DNA of 64,000 nt from NCBI GenBank assembly GCA_013365365.1, contig JABVXU010000018.1, positions 62,001 through 126,000 on the forward strand. Reading direction: 5' to 3'. Positions 1 to 12,320 of this stretch are shown piece after piece. How positions within the stretch are numbered: the stretch's first letter is position 1; every line of letters begins with the position of its first letter. Made by a program: the position numbers and the translations under genes. This stretch comes from Cruorifilaria tuberocauda (lineage: Eukaryota > Nematoda > Chromadorea > Rhabditida > Onchocercidae). A model generated the notes under the pieces. It saw only the letters and a program-made list of their open reading frames with translations. It had not been told where the DNA came from and made no database searches.

Positions 1-78
1 ACCAGCTCTATATATCGATCTTTTTAATTTATTAAAATTATCATAAATATTTACTCATCAATAACATGTAAAGTTTAC

Positions 79-2356
79 CTTGATTCTAAGTGTTCTTTCG
101 ATACATAATCGGTGCAGACAGTATCATACTGTTGGTTATCAGCCGAATTTTGTTGATACATTCTATCTATTAGTGTACACCAATCAGGACATGGAGCTCG
201 TATCCATGAATGCTTCAGGATTGCATCCAAACTACATCGTTTAGTCGGTTCAAAACGTAAACACTGATTGATTAAATCCATAGCACCTAAGAAACTTAAT
301 TTAATTTTTACTTTCAATACTTCAAAAAATTCCTTCGAAATTTTACTTCATCAAGTAAAATAGAAATAATTAAAATGAAGTTTTTTACCAATATTTAAAG
401 ATTTTTTCTAATATAAAATAAATGGGAAATTTAGAGGGAAAAAGAAGCTTCCAAAAATTGACCTTTGCTGACTTGTGCATAAAATGGTAACGGTCCTAGC
501 AAATGTGATGTACAAATTTCCTTTTCATTTCGAAATGGTAATCTCCCATTGAGCATATTGTAGAGAAGGATACCTAATGACCACACCGCTGCTTCGCGAC
601 CCAAATATATCGAGTGTAAAAACCATTCCGGTGGACAGTATAAACGAGTTCCTGAAAGACGTAATAATTTTCTTAAATGCAATGATATTATTGAGGTCAT
701 TTTAGCCCGCTGATAATTCGCTTCATTATCACTATCTATTGTTTTATTAGCCTTGTAAAATTTATTCATAGACTAATATCTTCTAGGAACATATAATATC
801 ATGAAATTCAAATAAAGAATTAAATATATTCTTTCACGAAAGTAAAATTCTTTAAATAAATAAATACCCTGGAAATCAGTGTAATGATTTTTTTTCAGCA
901 AAGTTGCAGCACCAAAATCAACCAGCGACGTTTCACCGTTCACTAAATCAATCACTATATTTTCGTCCTGCAACTATTCGTTTAAAAAATTAGTTCAAAG
1001 TAATTAGTTTATAAAAAAATGTTTCACTGTAAAAACAGATAGCTGTTCAGGTGCGCTCTAGTCCAGATAGTCAATAGTGCGCCCGATATTGATAAGTTTT
1101 TTTTTTATCATAATTGCTCCCCGTTATTTCTGCTAAACTTTCGAGAATTATATTTGAATTGCAAATTAATTTTCTCGAAAAATACATTTCAGAAGATGAA
1201 TGTACACTGGGAAATTAGCACAAAGAAACGATTAGAAACAAAACAGTAACCGTTTCTTCGTCTATATCTTTATACAGTATCTGATACAAACCTTGAGATC
1301 ACGATGTAATACTTTTTGTTGAACACAGTCACGAATTGTCAGAGTTATTTGTCGGAATAAAAATCGCGCAATCTAAAAAAATTTTAACAAATTATAAGAT
1401 TTTAAACTTGAAATTGATTTAGGATCTTTTTAGTATTTTTAATTAATAATGTAAACCTATTTTCGCACTCTTAAATTGTTAAATAGAATGACAATAACTG
1501 GAACAGAGTCTATTCTAATAATCATTTCTCTGTAAATTGATTTTTCAGAAATAGGTTTAAAAAAGAAAAACCACTTAATCTAATTGTTAAACTTACATCT
1601 TCATCTAACCTCTTGTGACTTTTGATAAAATCAAAGAGATCAACGCATGGATATGGACGTGTCATTACAATCAAAAAACCTTCCGGCATACTGTACCAAT
1701 CGAGTAATTTGATTACTCCTGGCACGTTAACACATCGTGCTAACATGCATATTTCCATTGGTAATCGTTCATCGTCCAACTAAAATAGATATTAACACAT
1801 TTTAAAATCTAATCAATGCTAAAATTTGACAATTTTAACTTTATTCGATTTTGAATAGATTAATAAAGGTAAATATCATTACCTTTCCCCAATTACGTAC
1901 TTGGTATCGATCGATGAATTTAATAGCAACCGGAAGTTCGTCGCAAATCCGAATTCCACGATAGACAACTCCGAAACCACCACGACCAAGTTCTCCTTTA
2001 AGTTTGTAGCGTTTCTTGAAATTAGGCAAACCACGACCTAAAATTTTAAAAATATTACTAAAACTTATTGTTATTGTACTTCCATCTGATAAGTTCCTTC
2101 CAGCCGATATAATCTATTTGTATCTAATGTTAATAATTTTTTTGGAACTTGCTAAAATAAACGTTTTGCTGTGATATTTTGTTAATTATAAAATGAAATT
2201 CATTTAATGGACCTTTTTTCTTATTTGAATTAATTTATAAATTTTTATAAATTTTTGTTGTTACAAAAGTAGAAGAAAAGTACCATTAAGGAGTATTTTA
2301 AGATTGTACAACTGTAATGTCGCAAGTTTCTTTACTTTCTTAGCAATATGCGCCAT
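79..2356 (-). CDS. PIM-family serine/threonine protein kinase (3' end outside window)
   Basis: Cytoplasmic Ser/Thr kinase of the PIM family (C. elegans PRK type). Exons read on the minus strand: 2356-2284 (tentative first exon), 2037-1883, 1779-1597, 1372-1292, 967-868, 651-463, 286-79; all junctions are GT-AG with matching phase, giving about 330 residues (human PIM1 has 313). Visible in order: glycine loop [11 protein letters not shown] (residues 42-52), VAIK lysine (64), alpha-C glutamate in PMEIC (85), hinge RPYP before DLFDFI, catalytic HRDLK (160-164) followed by DEN, DFG (181-183), PPEW in place of APE, and [11 protein letters not shown]. The proline-bearing hinge and AAVWSLG are PIM hallmarks known from the family. 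The last exon ends in phase 2 at a good donor (position 79), so the C-terminus lies to the left of the window. A splice acceptor 8 bases before the proposed ATG suggests trans-splicing. The kinase call is secure; the first exon is inferred. Confidence 0.9.
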
Positions 2357-2659
2357 AATGACATCTAATTTTGAAGGGACACTTGATCTATTTCCTCTTT
2401 TAATCCCCGAGATCCACCGGTACTTCAAGATGACAATGGACTGTTATCGCATGTGAAATGTATGGTTTGATTAGTAATTGATGTTTCTGAAGACCATATA
2501 CAAATTAAACTACAAGTGTATATCGAAAATATTCGAAATTGTACACAGAATATAACCAGATGATGAATCATAATAAAAATCTTGTTTTGAAACCCGTGGC
2601 AATATGTGAAAAATTTCAAGTGAAGTTTATTGAATTAGAAAAAGTATGAAGTAGAGAAA

Positions 2660-2660
<1 letters not shown>

Positions 2661-2715
<55 letters not shown>
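2661..2715. repeat. GA dinucleotide microsatellite
   Basis: Nearly uninterrupted GA repeats of about 50 bases, upstream of the kinase gene. Confidence 0.95.
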
Positions 2716-3402
2716 AAATTGGCTTCAATTTCAGCTAATTTAAAGAGAAATTAAAAATATAAATTGAATATTTCGAATATATTCTCTAAAGCAAAATTTT
2801 CTCAAAAAAAAACTTTCCAACCATAAATCTCTTTATGTTAGGTAAAATGAATTTGTTCTAGGTAACTAATACAGTATCTACTACTTCATTTGATTACCTT
2901 AATTAAAACTCATCATCTTTTCATTAATTAGGATCAAGAAGATTACAGCGAAACCCAACATTTTCCTCGATAACTTCATTTTTTTACGGTTTTAACGGTG
3001 AAACAAAACTTCTTTCATTCATAAAGGAATAATGAGAAAATCGATTTATGACGATCAGGATAATCTTTTTATTGCTATAATTTCTGATCTTTGAAAATTT
3101 TGTTTTTTTAAATTAAATTTTTCTTGTTAAAATGATTAAATAATTGCGGAATCCAAGAGTTTATTAAATTCAGATGACATTGAGTTATTATAAAGTAAGA
3201 TTTAGCACAATAATTGTTTACTAATAAGTGAAATAAGAAACAAATATGGGTTATTAATTATTTGAAAATGATGACTAAAAAAGATATGTATTATAAATTA
3301 GTTTTTTAATTCTTCGTGATTCTCTTTTTCCTAAATTAATTGTTTTGAGTTTTTCTCTTGTCATATTGCTCATTATATTGCCAAAATATTACCACTCAAT
3401 TG

Positions 3403-3443
3403 ATTAATTAAAGCACATTAACTGTAAATGTGCCTTAATTAAT
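3403..3443. repeat. Inverted repeat, 17-base arms with 7-base loop
   Basis: Arms at 3403-3419 and 3427-3443 are reverse complements at 16 of 17 positions (ATTAATTAARGCACATT, R being the mismatch), separated by a 7-base loop. It lies in intergenic sequence. It is too short for a usual pre-miRNA hairpin, and no function is inferred. Confidence 0.8.
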
Positions 3444-4435
3444 TTTCAACTTTGTTTAACAGTAATAAATAGGAAAGTTATACAAAACTCTCGGAAATTT
3501 GATTAATGGATAATTAGAGAAATGAATTAAACGATAAGAAATCTAGGATTTTTTAATAATTTTTAAGAAAAATGATTCTAAAATGAAAGGCAAAAAAACT
3601 TACTTACTAGTAACCTTATCATATCTGACAATTTACTTAAATATTCTATGTTTACCAGTACTACATTGAACAAAAATGAGTTGTGAATTCAAGCGTTATG
3701 AGGAAGATGAAGAATAGGAGAAGACGCATAATGTTGCTCCCCTTTGAAGCTTATTGATAACTGATAATGATAACAGAACTGAAGAAGAATTAACAATACA
3801 GGAGAATTTGAGGTGAGGATTGTGAATTATTTCGTTACAGTGACAACTGTCAACAATAACAGTAAGTTGAATTCGACGGAGTGGGCGAGGATCGAAAGGA
3901 GCCGTGACGGCTATTCTGACGATTTATGATCCTCCTAAACAAATAAACAGTACTTCGATCATTCCAACAAAATCACTATTTTCTCATCTACTATAGTTTA
4001 TTATATACAATTCCATCTAGTTCAATCGGATGAAATTGTGCTGCAGTAGTTGTATCAAGCAGAAAAAAATGAGCATGGAAAGATTAGATAACTGAAAGGA
4101 ATTCAGTTTAACTCCAAAAATTTTTCTTTAAGCTAATAGTTCTTCACTTCTTCGAAATTTTTATGTAATACGACGAAATATTTTTTGATGAATATTTAAT
4201 TTCTTTAAATGTGACAGTAAATCAAAAAAAGAAAGATGCATACTGTTTTGGTGAATTACAAGGTAATAATTTTTTGGAAATTTTTCAAAGCCGCAAAGTA
4301 ACTGTAACAATTTATGTAGAATAAGATGGAAAATAATCTCATGACTAACTGATCTGAAGTATTAATAAATCACTTTTAAAGCAAAATAATAAAATTTCAT
4401 CGATGTGCAAAAGTAAAATTTCTAAAGTACACACT

Positions 4436-4520
4436 AATAATTAACAATAATAATATGATGATAATAACAATGATAATAGTGACAATAATAATAACAATAA
4501 TAGTAATAATAATAATTCTA
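4436..4520. repeat. AAT/ATA-rich microsatellite
   Basis: Degenerate trinucleotide run rich in AATAAT with GATAAT and AACAAT variants. It produces a spurious isoleucine-rich open frame on the minus strand. Confidence 0.85.
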
Positions 4521-7500
4521 ACAACGGTAATAATTTTAATCGGGTTTGAATTAGAGAAGAAAATTTCCAGTTTGTTTTGGCAGCTGGTTTCATACAAAAA
4601 AATGAAGGCATTCGAAATTATGAACTAAAAGAAAGCAAAGAAGACGATTGTGATAACAGAAATGAGTAGTAAGACGGAATTTAAGTTCGGAAATATTAAT
4701 TTCTTGAAACTGTACAGCCGTTTTTTCTCGCTGCTCTAATGGCTAAAAAATTCTTTTCTTTGATAGTTTAAAAATTAGAGTTTTAAACCAAAAAAGTATT
4801 ATCATTATCTATACGTGCTTTAATTGTAGGAAGTCTTATATATGTAGTGGAAGATTTAATCTATTCCCATTTGATATAATCATACTTCCTGATAAATGTA
4901 TCGAGAGATAAGTTTTCTTTTTAACTCTGGAGATCAATCGCCTTCATTAAAATAATACAATCTTAATATAACTGATGAATTGAATTATATTTGGATAACA
5001 GAAAAGAAGGTACTGTAAAATACTGTATTGACATCATTTACCTGTGCAAATATATGGTAAACGAGAAAAATATGTAGTAAAACAGGAAAAACTGGTAAAG
5101 CTTTCTGTAAATTCTACATATTTATGATACTTACTTAAAATTTCTACTGTTAATGAATTATAGGAATTTAAGGGAATATGGAGGAGATTCATCTTCATCC
5201 GTTGCTTCATACATCAACTTTCTCCTTTCTCTTTTTTTGCTTTTTCTCTCTCTTTTTCTCTCAAAACGGTATGTAAAAGTTGAAGAATTTCATTGTTTCT
5301 TTATTGATGCTAAAATTGATAAATAAAAATGTAGATAATGGATAACATGATCAAGATTAAGAAATCACGACAAAGTTGTTGTTATCACTTTCAGCTTCCC
5401 TGATATATACATATATATATATATTTATAGAGCAGTGTACACTCTCCCGACAACCAGTATTCGGGGGTGAATTCCTTCAATTTTTAAAGAAAAGGAAAAT
5501 TCTCGCCGTCAAAACAACCACGACATGCAGGGTAAATCTTAATAATTATCATCGTCATCATCATCATCATCACTCCTTCCTCTTGCACATTTTCTTGATG
5601 AAAATTTATTTTTGCAAAAAAAATTGCAACATTATGGGGTAGCATTTGCTGTTCATTGTTGAATCATCGATAGTTTTGATAGTATTGAAGAAATCATGAA
5701 ACTAAATTAAATTATTTTTCAATATTTCCAGCTTGGAAGAAAAAAAAGCAAAATAATAGAAATATTACAAATACTAATCGAAATATATTTATATTATCTT
5801 ATAAGATATTTATGATACATCTCAAAGAAAATGTCCTTATTTGTTGTTTACTCCTTTATTCATCATTTTCGATTCAAGTTCTAACGCCTTTCAACTCAGC
5901 TACTTTTTTTATTGTGATATTATTCCATAACACATTTGTCACGAAATCGTAATTGAAGTGTTTAGTTAATGTTGAATAACTTGTAATTCAACCAATGTTT
6001 TTCGTTGTAACTTTTTTTAATTGTAATTTCTGAATTTTATTATTTTTAACCAAAATTTTATTAAGATCAATTACGCAACATTCGTCATCTTCACAATAAC
6101 TACACTTGGTCAAAAGAAATTTTACTCAAAAATCATTTACAAACTTCGGAATATCTTTATACACTGATAAACAGTTTGATTGCCATTAAGTGATATAGAG
6201 CTTAATGATTTATTATTAAAATGTCTTGACTTAATTAATATTTAAGTTACAGAGTAAAACGAGCAGTATATGAAATTAACTACTGAGTTAGCAAATGTGC
6301 AATCTGATGAATTATTAATGCCATTCACGCTAAACAGACTATTTTCATTATCACTCAATTATGGTAACATAAGTTCAGTCATCGCATCGTATCGAGATTA
6401 TGGAAAAATTAGCAAACCTTGTTCAAGCCGCCGGTTAACAGTTGGTTTGCTAAATTCTACAAAGTTTTAGGGAACGATGATTACCTATTCAGTTGTTAAA
6501 TCCAGGTTACTATGAAAATTACCGATGAAATACGGTAATATATGGAATAATTTTCTGGGAACTTTTTGGCGTGAAGTGCGTGATAAAAGGAAGGGGGAAA
6601 AGTTTGAAAACGTTAATAAGAATTTAAACAGTTAGATTTGAAGGAGTGAAAGAAATAAGCTTTATCCTTAATGTTAACTGAAAAAGCTTAATTCAGACAG
6701 CACATCTACCTTTATTTTTTATCCATTCATTCTTCAACGGTGATTACTTAATCAATCATTTGAGAAATGGGAGTTGTACTTTGTTAACCTTTCCATGGCC
6801 AGTAGGTAATAGTTTTGGTTAAAAACCGAAATTATACAATATCTAATTATGCTCTTCAGAGAACACACAAATATTTTACATGGCTTCATTTTTCATTTTA
6901 CTAATCTGAATTAATTTTTATTTGGTAAACCTTTCGAATTTTTGCTATCGTCCAAAAAAATATGAAGCGTTTAATAAAAAATCAGTTAAAATTTCCTTAA
7001 GTTACGGAAAAAAAACTTTTCAGGAACAGCAGAAAATTTTGAGATCTTCTAGTTCTCACCTCTTAGATTCATACCAATATTCATACATTTGTATATATTC
7101 AGGAAAATATATCGCAAATAAGATATCACAGAATAAAAGCAAAAAATAAAAAGAAAACAAGAAATAGGGACGATGAAATTGGAAAAAGTCAATTTTTTGT
7201 TGTGAAGAAAAAGTTCGCAACCTTCATTTCGATGATTTATTGAGTTTATCTATAGAAAAAAACACTGATAATCTATCACTTTCAGCTTTTCTTCTATTCC
7301 AAAAGAAAAGATGAATAACTTGTTGAAAGTTTATCTTATAAATGTAAAACATTTCTTCTGTCCACTGTCTTCTTTCGTTCACAACGCACGAAAATATTTT
7401 TTATTGATGAAAATTTTCGTTTTTTTTTCCGCCAATTCTTTTATGTAATTTAAGCATTTTGTTATCAAAATTTAAGGATGAAATTCTCACAGTTTGTTAT

Positions 7501-9361
7501 TATTACATTATATTCCATTGGAAGATGATAAATAATAAAGTAAGGTAAGTATAGAAATTGTTATGATATATTTTGATAGTAATGTAGTATATCTGTGCTA
7601 TTATTCTACAAATAATAAAGAGTTGATAATAATTCTACATTTCATTCACAATGTTAAAAATAAATTCCTGAATGGAAAAATAGTCGTATTTTCTTTCAAA
7701 ATACTCTAAAACTCGATGGAAATTTTTTTTGCAAAGACTAAAAAACATTCAAACTATGTTTTTTCATAAAAAGAAATAAAAATAGGAATCGATCATTGAA
7801 AGAAACAAAAACGAGAAGATGTTTTTCGGGTCGTTTGCAACGATTCATTTCCATTCCTAATTTTTGCAGTGAATTATTGTCGTCCAAATACCATTCAAAC
7901 ATTTTTCTAGTCATTTCATTCTTTTATTATTCCAATAAGATTTATGGCGTTTTTGACTGATCGCTCATTTTCTTCTCTTTTTCTTCTACACAAACCAACC
8001 ACTTATTATTCAATTATTATTACTGTCTCTTATTTATGTATGTATTATATTGCATATCTTCATGTATATATATGTAATTTGAAAAATTCTAATAAAAGTT
8101 TTAGAATGATCACTGTTAAAGCTAGCGAAACAATTGTAATGCCAGTAGAAAATACAAATAAAGTTACATATTTGAAGCATTTAAGAAATGATAAATCATT
8201 GGTTTGTTTATAGGAATAAGGCTGAAATCATGATAAGAATAGAATATTCACGAGATCATTAAACGATCAATTATTTCGGTTATACTGAAAAAAGATTTTT
8301 GAAATTTCTAGGGTTTTAATGAGAAAATGTTAACAATTTACAGACAAAAATGGTAGAATTTTTTGAAAGAACAAGTGGAAGGAAGAAAGACTGTTAGACA
8401 ATGAAAAAGAGATCGAAATTTCATTGCTTCTTATCACAATCAAGAAAATGAGAAAGCCAGCCCCCCCCCCCACACCAGAACATACCTGTGAAACACCACC
8501 ACAGAAACGATACCTTTTCTCTATTACTACCACTATCGCCATCACTCTCATTATCATTAACATTAACACTAACACTACTACTTTATCATTATCACATTGC
8601 TACCAGTGGTATGATTGATATGCAAAGCACTTGACGAAATTTTATTCTTCAAATTTCAAAGTTATTTTAAAGCTCTCTTATCAGTGCTATCATTAAAAAT
8701 TTGAGATAAGTATTATTCAATCAATTTAACACGATCAAAGAAAATTTTACAGTTTCAACAATTAAACCCATACCTGAATCTCTATGGTTCCTTACTTTAG
8801 CTGTAGCTCTTCCTCCTTAATAGAATCAAGAAGTGTGATTTTGCAGGAAAACGTAAATTCTCAATGATCGTATCTACTGATTGATATAAAGCATGAATGA
8901 ACAATAGAGATGGAATGGTTTCAAAAAGATAGAAAGGAAACCCCCTGCTGTGACCCATTTATAGATGAAATATATGCATAGCGGTAAACCAGAATTGTTC
9001 AATTTCAACGATTTCGATGGAATAAATGGAAATTTGTTTGCATGTTAAATGGAGGAATATCGATTAATTTCAAGTGGTCACTACGATAGCATTGCTAACA
9101 ATATCACAATGAAATGTAATAGTCAACAATTTCTCGCTGCTAATCAATTTCAATAATTAACAAAAATTCAATATTCATTTAATCGATACCAAAATGATTT
9201 CCTCCACTGACCTTGGCACCATAGATGGACGATGAAATTAAATTGCAAGAGATCACGATGAACAACAAATCAACATCATGAATCATCATCATGTGAAACG
9301 AAGAGAGGAAATTAAAAAATTATTGATAGACAATTCATCTTTTCCTACGGTTTGAATAGTG

Positions 9362-9500
9362 CGTAAAGCGAAAAATATTCGTGAATTAGCCGTAAGAAAT
9401 GATTTATGAAATACGTGAAGCGGAAAATGTTAGTGAATTAGTCGTAAGTAATGATCTAAATGAGATACGTGAAGCGGAAAATGTTCGTGAATCGAATCAT
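9362..9500. repeat. Degenerate minisatellite, about 53-base unit, three copies
   Basis: The core CGTGAAGCGGAAAATGTT recurs with starts at about 9362, 9414 and 9468 (first copy diverged, third truncated). Copies also share GTGAATTAG and CGTAAG downstream of the core. Confidence 0.85.
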
Positions 9501-11069
9501 AAATTGAGCTGTTACGCAAATCACTTCCATACTTGAAATATGATCTTTAAGGCTTTCTTTTTGTCAACAAATCTTAATGTAAAGCATAAATTCCAACTTC
9601 AGAAATTCAAATTTAATACATAAAAAAAGTTCTGGTCATGGAAGACTAAAAAATGAGCTTTTTTGAAAAAAAAGTTTGGAATGGATCAAAGAGAGTAATT
9701 GAACATCGTTGAGTATTATTCTTTCCTGGTACTTTATAGCATTTTGCAAAAATCCCTGCCATCTTTTCTCGATGAAAATTTAAAAAATTTGGAAAATTTG
9801 GAAAAAAAAAACAAGAATTTGAAACATTTTTGAATTGAAACAAAAAAAACCTTTTTCGCTTTGAATCCATAAAAAGGAAATAAAATCTTATCAAATTTGT
9901 TGTATAATTATGCAATCGTCATTTGTCGTGTGCTACATTAATATTTATGTTTTGATCCGGAAAATATGATGAATAATGTTGTAACTGTTCACCAACATTA
10001 GAGCAATAAGGGAAAAATAAAATAATAGATTACCTTTTTGAAAAGCGCTCATGCCGTTGTAAAATTCCATACAAGGGAATACTATAGCAATAGGCGATAA
10101 GGTTGATATATTAAATTTCCTGCTTTCTTTTATTTTAAGGATCAACATATAGAAAATGATGTTGCACTTCACATATTTTAATCTCAGAAAAAGAATTATT
10201 AGAAACTCAATTATAGAATGATATGTGAAGATTAGACAAGAAAAAGTTATTTGAGGGTGTTGAAAGAAGAGTTCCACAAGTTCGTGACTCAGAAATATAG
10301 GTGAATTGAAAGATGGATAAGCATTATGAATTAGACAGAGCCAAAACTGAGCTCAGATAACCATAATTATAAAATTTTAAATATTGAAATATGCTGCGCT
10401 CAGATCTATCCTGATAATGAACTCTATAAGAGTACGAAAGAATAAAGTAATCTCTGAAAATTATTGATATTGCATAAAAATGAGCCTTTTTAACCTTGGT
10501 TGAGTGGTAAAGTTATCGGAAGAAAGAAAGCGAAAATGAAAATGCTGGTGATGAATACGATAATGCATCTGAACAGTGATAACTATGATATAATAATGAT
10601 AGCATGATAATGATATTGGGATAGTGATATTAAAAGCGCATCAAAACATTCAAAAATTATCACAGCGGGAAAATAAAAAAAAAATAAGATGTTAAAATAG
10701 CTTTATTGCTTTATTTTGGAATTTTAACGGCTATTCTACTACTGTGGTAGTGCAAAGTTCATTAAAATTTCATTTTGTTCTGTTGTTATTACAGTAACTG
10801 AAACTTTCATTTCTTATCAAAATAAGAAGAATGATAAATCGTATAAAATGGATTAATATTATTTTAGAAATTTTCATCTATAAATTCATCTAAATCGTAT
10901 TTATACATTACAATTTCTGCAAAAATTAGTTTTGTAGGATTCAGTAAAACAAAAGCATGAGAAATTACGGGTAAACTCATAAAAACTAAAGGACGTATGT
11001 TAGGTGAAATAATTTGCTAAAATGATTTTAATGAATATAACGAATTTAACAACTTTGATAATTGTATAT

Positions 11070-11390
11070 GAAGAATTTAAAATAACTTCGAACTCTTCCT
11101 ATGCATTGCTAACTGTAACAGTATGTCAAAATATTTTATTTATAAGTTAATATCATCATTATCATCAACTACCACAATTCTCTCAGAAGTTATGTTATAA
11201 ATGATAATAATGAACATGAAGTTAGACTAAAATCTTTTTTCAACGTATTAGAAGAAAAAGATGGAACGGTTAAAAATAATTAAAATATAGAATTTAAAAT
11301 AAAAATCCAAAAATTATTTATTCATCTTACCTTCAAACTCTATCTATGAACTGCTAACTGTAACAGTATATCAAACTACTTTATTATGCA
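11070..11390. repeat. Direct repeat pair about 240 bases apart
   Basis: The segment containing GCTAACTGTAACAGTAT and the following TCAAA...TTTTATT occurs near 11117 and again near 11354, with a shared GAATTTAAAATA upstream of each. This suggests an old local duplication. Confidence 0.7.
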
Positions 11391-12320
11391 GTTTGAAAAT
11401 ATTCATCTATAGCTAACTCTTCAATTATTATTACTTATTTTGATGATCATTTTTAGAAGGATAATGAATAATCTTGAAAAAAAAGTAAAAACAGGGGGAA
11501 AAAGAAAAAAAATAAAAGTAATGAAGATGCAAACAGATTACAAGTAATGAATTGAATTAAATTAAATTGTTGGAAAACCGTGATAATTCAACAAAATAAA
11601 TTTTTTATCTAAATAATAGAAATTCATTTTGTTTTATCATTTTTCTAAATCCAACTCCAATTCATGTATAAATTCTTCCAACTTATATTCCATACATCCT
11701 GCAAACCTACACATTAAACAAATCATAAGCTAATTTATATTGTTTCATTAAGTTTATATCTAATGAATGACACCATAATATGGCCTTTGTAAATACATTT
11801 GGTCTCATCTTCTTGTATCCATAATTATTTTTGATCCAAATGAATTGTATCACAAGACGTCTTTTGTAAGGATTTAAATTTGCTAAATGAAGCTAACTCT
11901 CTTATTCTTTTTCATTCATTCCTTCGTTATCAATATTCTACTGCTCATCTGAAATTATCTTCACAAAGTTTCCGATCTACTAAAAGTTTCAATTAAAAAT
12001 TAGACAGGACATATTTTTGAAATGAAAAAAGAATTTATTGATCGATTGACTTATCACACGTCTTTATCACAAATTTCCATTTTCAAAGTTTTTCTTCCTC
12101 AACTGTATTTCGATTCATTACACCTATGAAAAGATAATGTATTAGTTGATTTTAAGAAACTTATCATTTCATTAAAAACAGATAAGTTATTATCTTACCT
12201 TTGAAGATATTTTTCTAGATCCCTTTTCGCTCGTTGTGATACTTTCATTACTTTCAAACAAAGTATTAATAATAACAAACTTTACATAATTAATAAGCGC
12301 TCATCTGATTTCAATATCGT

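Larger units (their letters stand above)
2357..12320. other. Long gene-free stretch with simple repeats
   Basis: About 10 kb between the kinase (whose upstream region it is) and the 3' end of the transporter. I found no chain of open exons with compatible splice sites. It holds a GA microsatellite, an AAT/ATA-rich run near 4436-4520, CAT triplets near 5545-5570, an 11-base C run at 8461-8471, a 41-base hairpin, a 53-base minisatellite and a duplicated segment near 11.1-11.4 kb. Open frames here are short, AT-driven and hydrophobic or low-complexity. Confidence 0.6.

Noticed and set aside
5376..5642. 88-codon plus frame with a histidine run
   Set aside because: The histidine stretch is a CAT microsatellite; the remainder has chance composition.
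8424..8618. Threonine-rich plus frame and its minus counterpart near the poly-C run
   Set aside because: Generated by simple CAC/ATT repeats and an 11-base C homopolymer; no splice context.
9945..10277. 110-codon minus-strand open frame, one of the longest in the intergenic gap
   Set aside because: Highly hydrophobic, isoleucine/phenylalanine-rich composition as expected from AT-rich sequence; no domain and no flanking exons.
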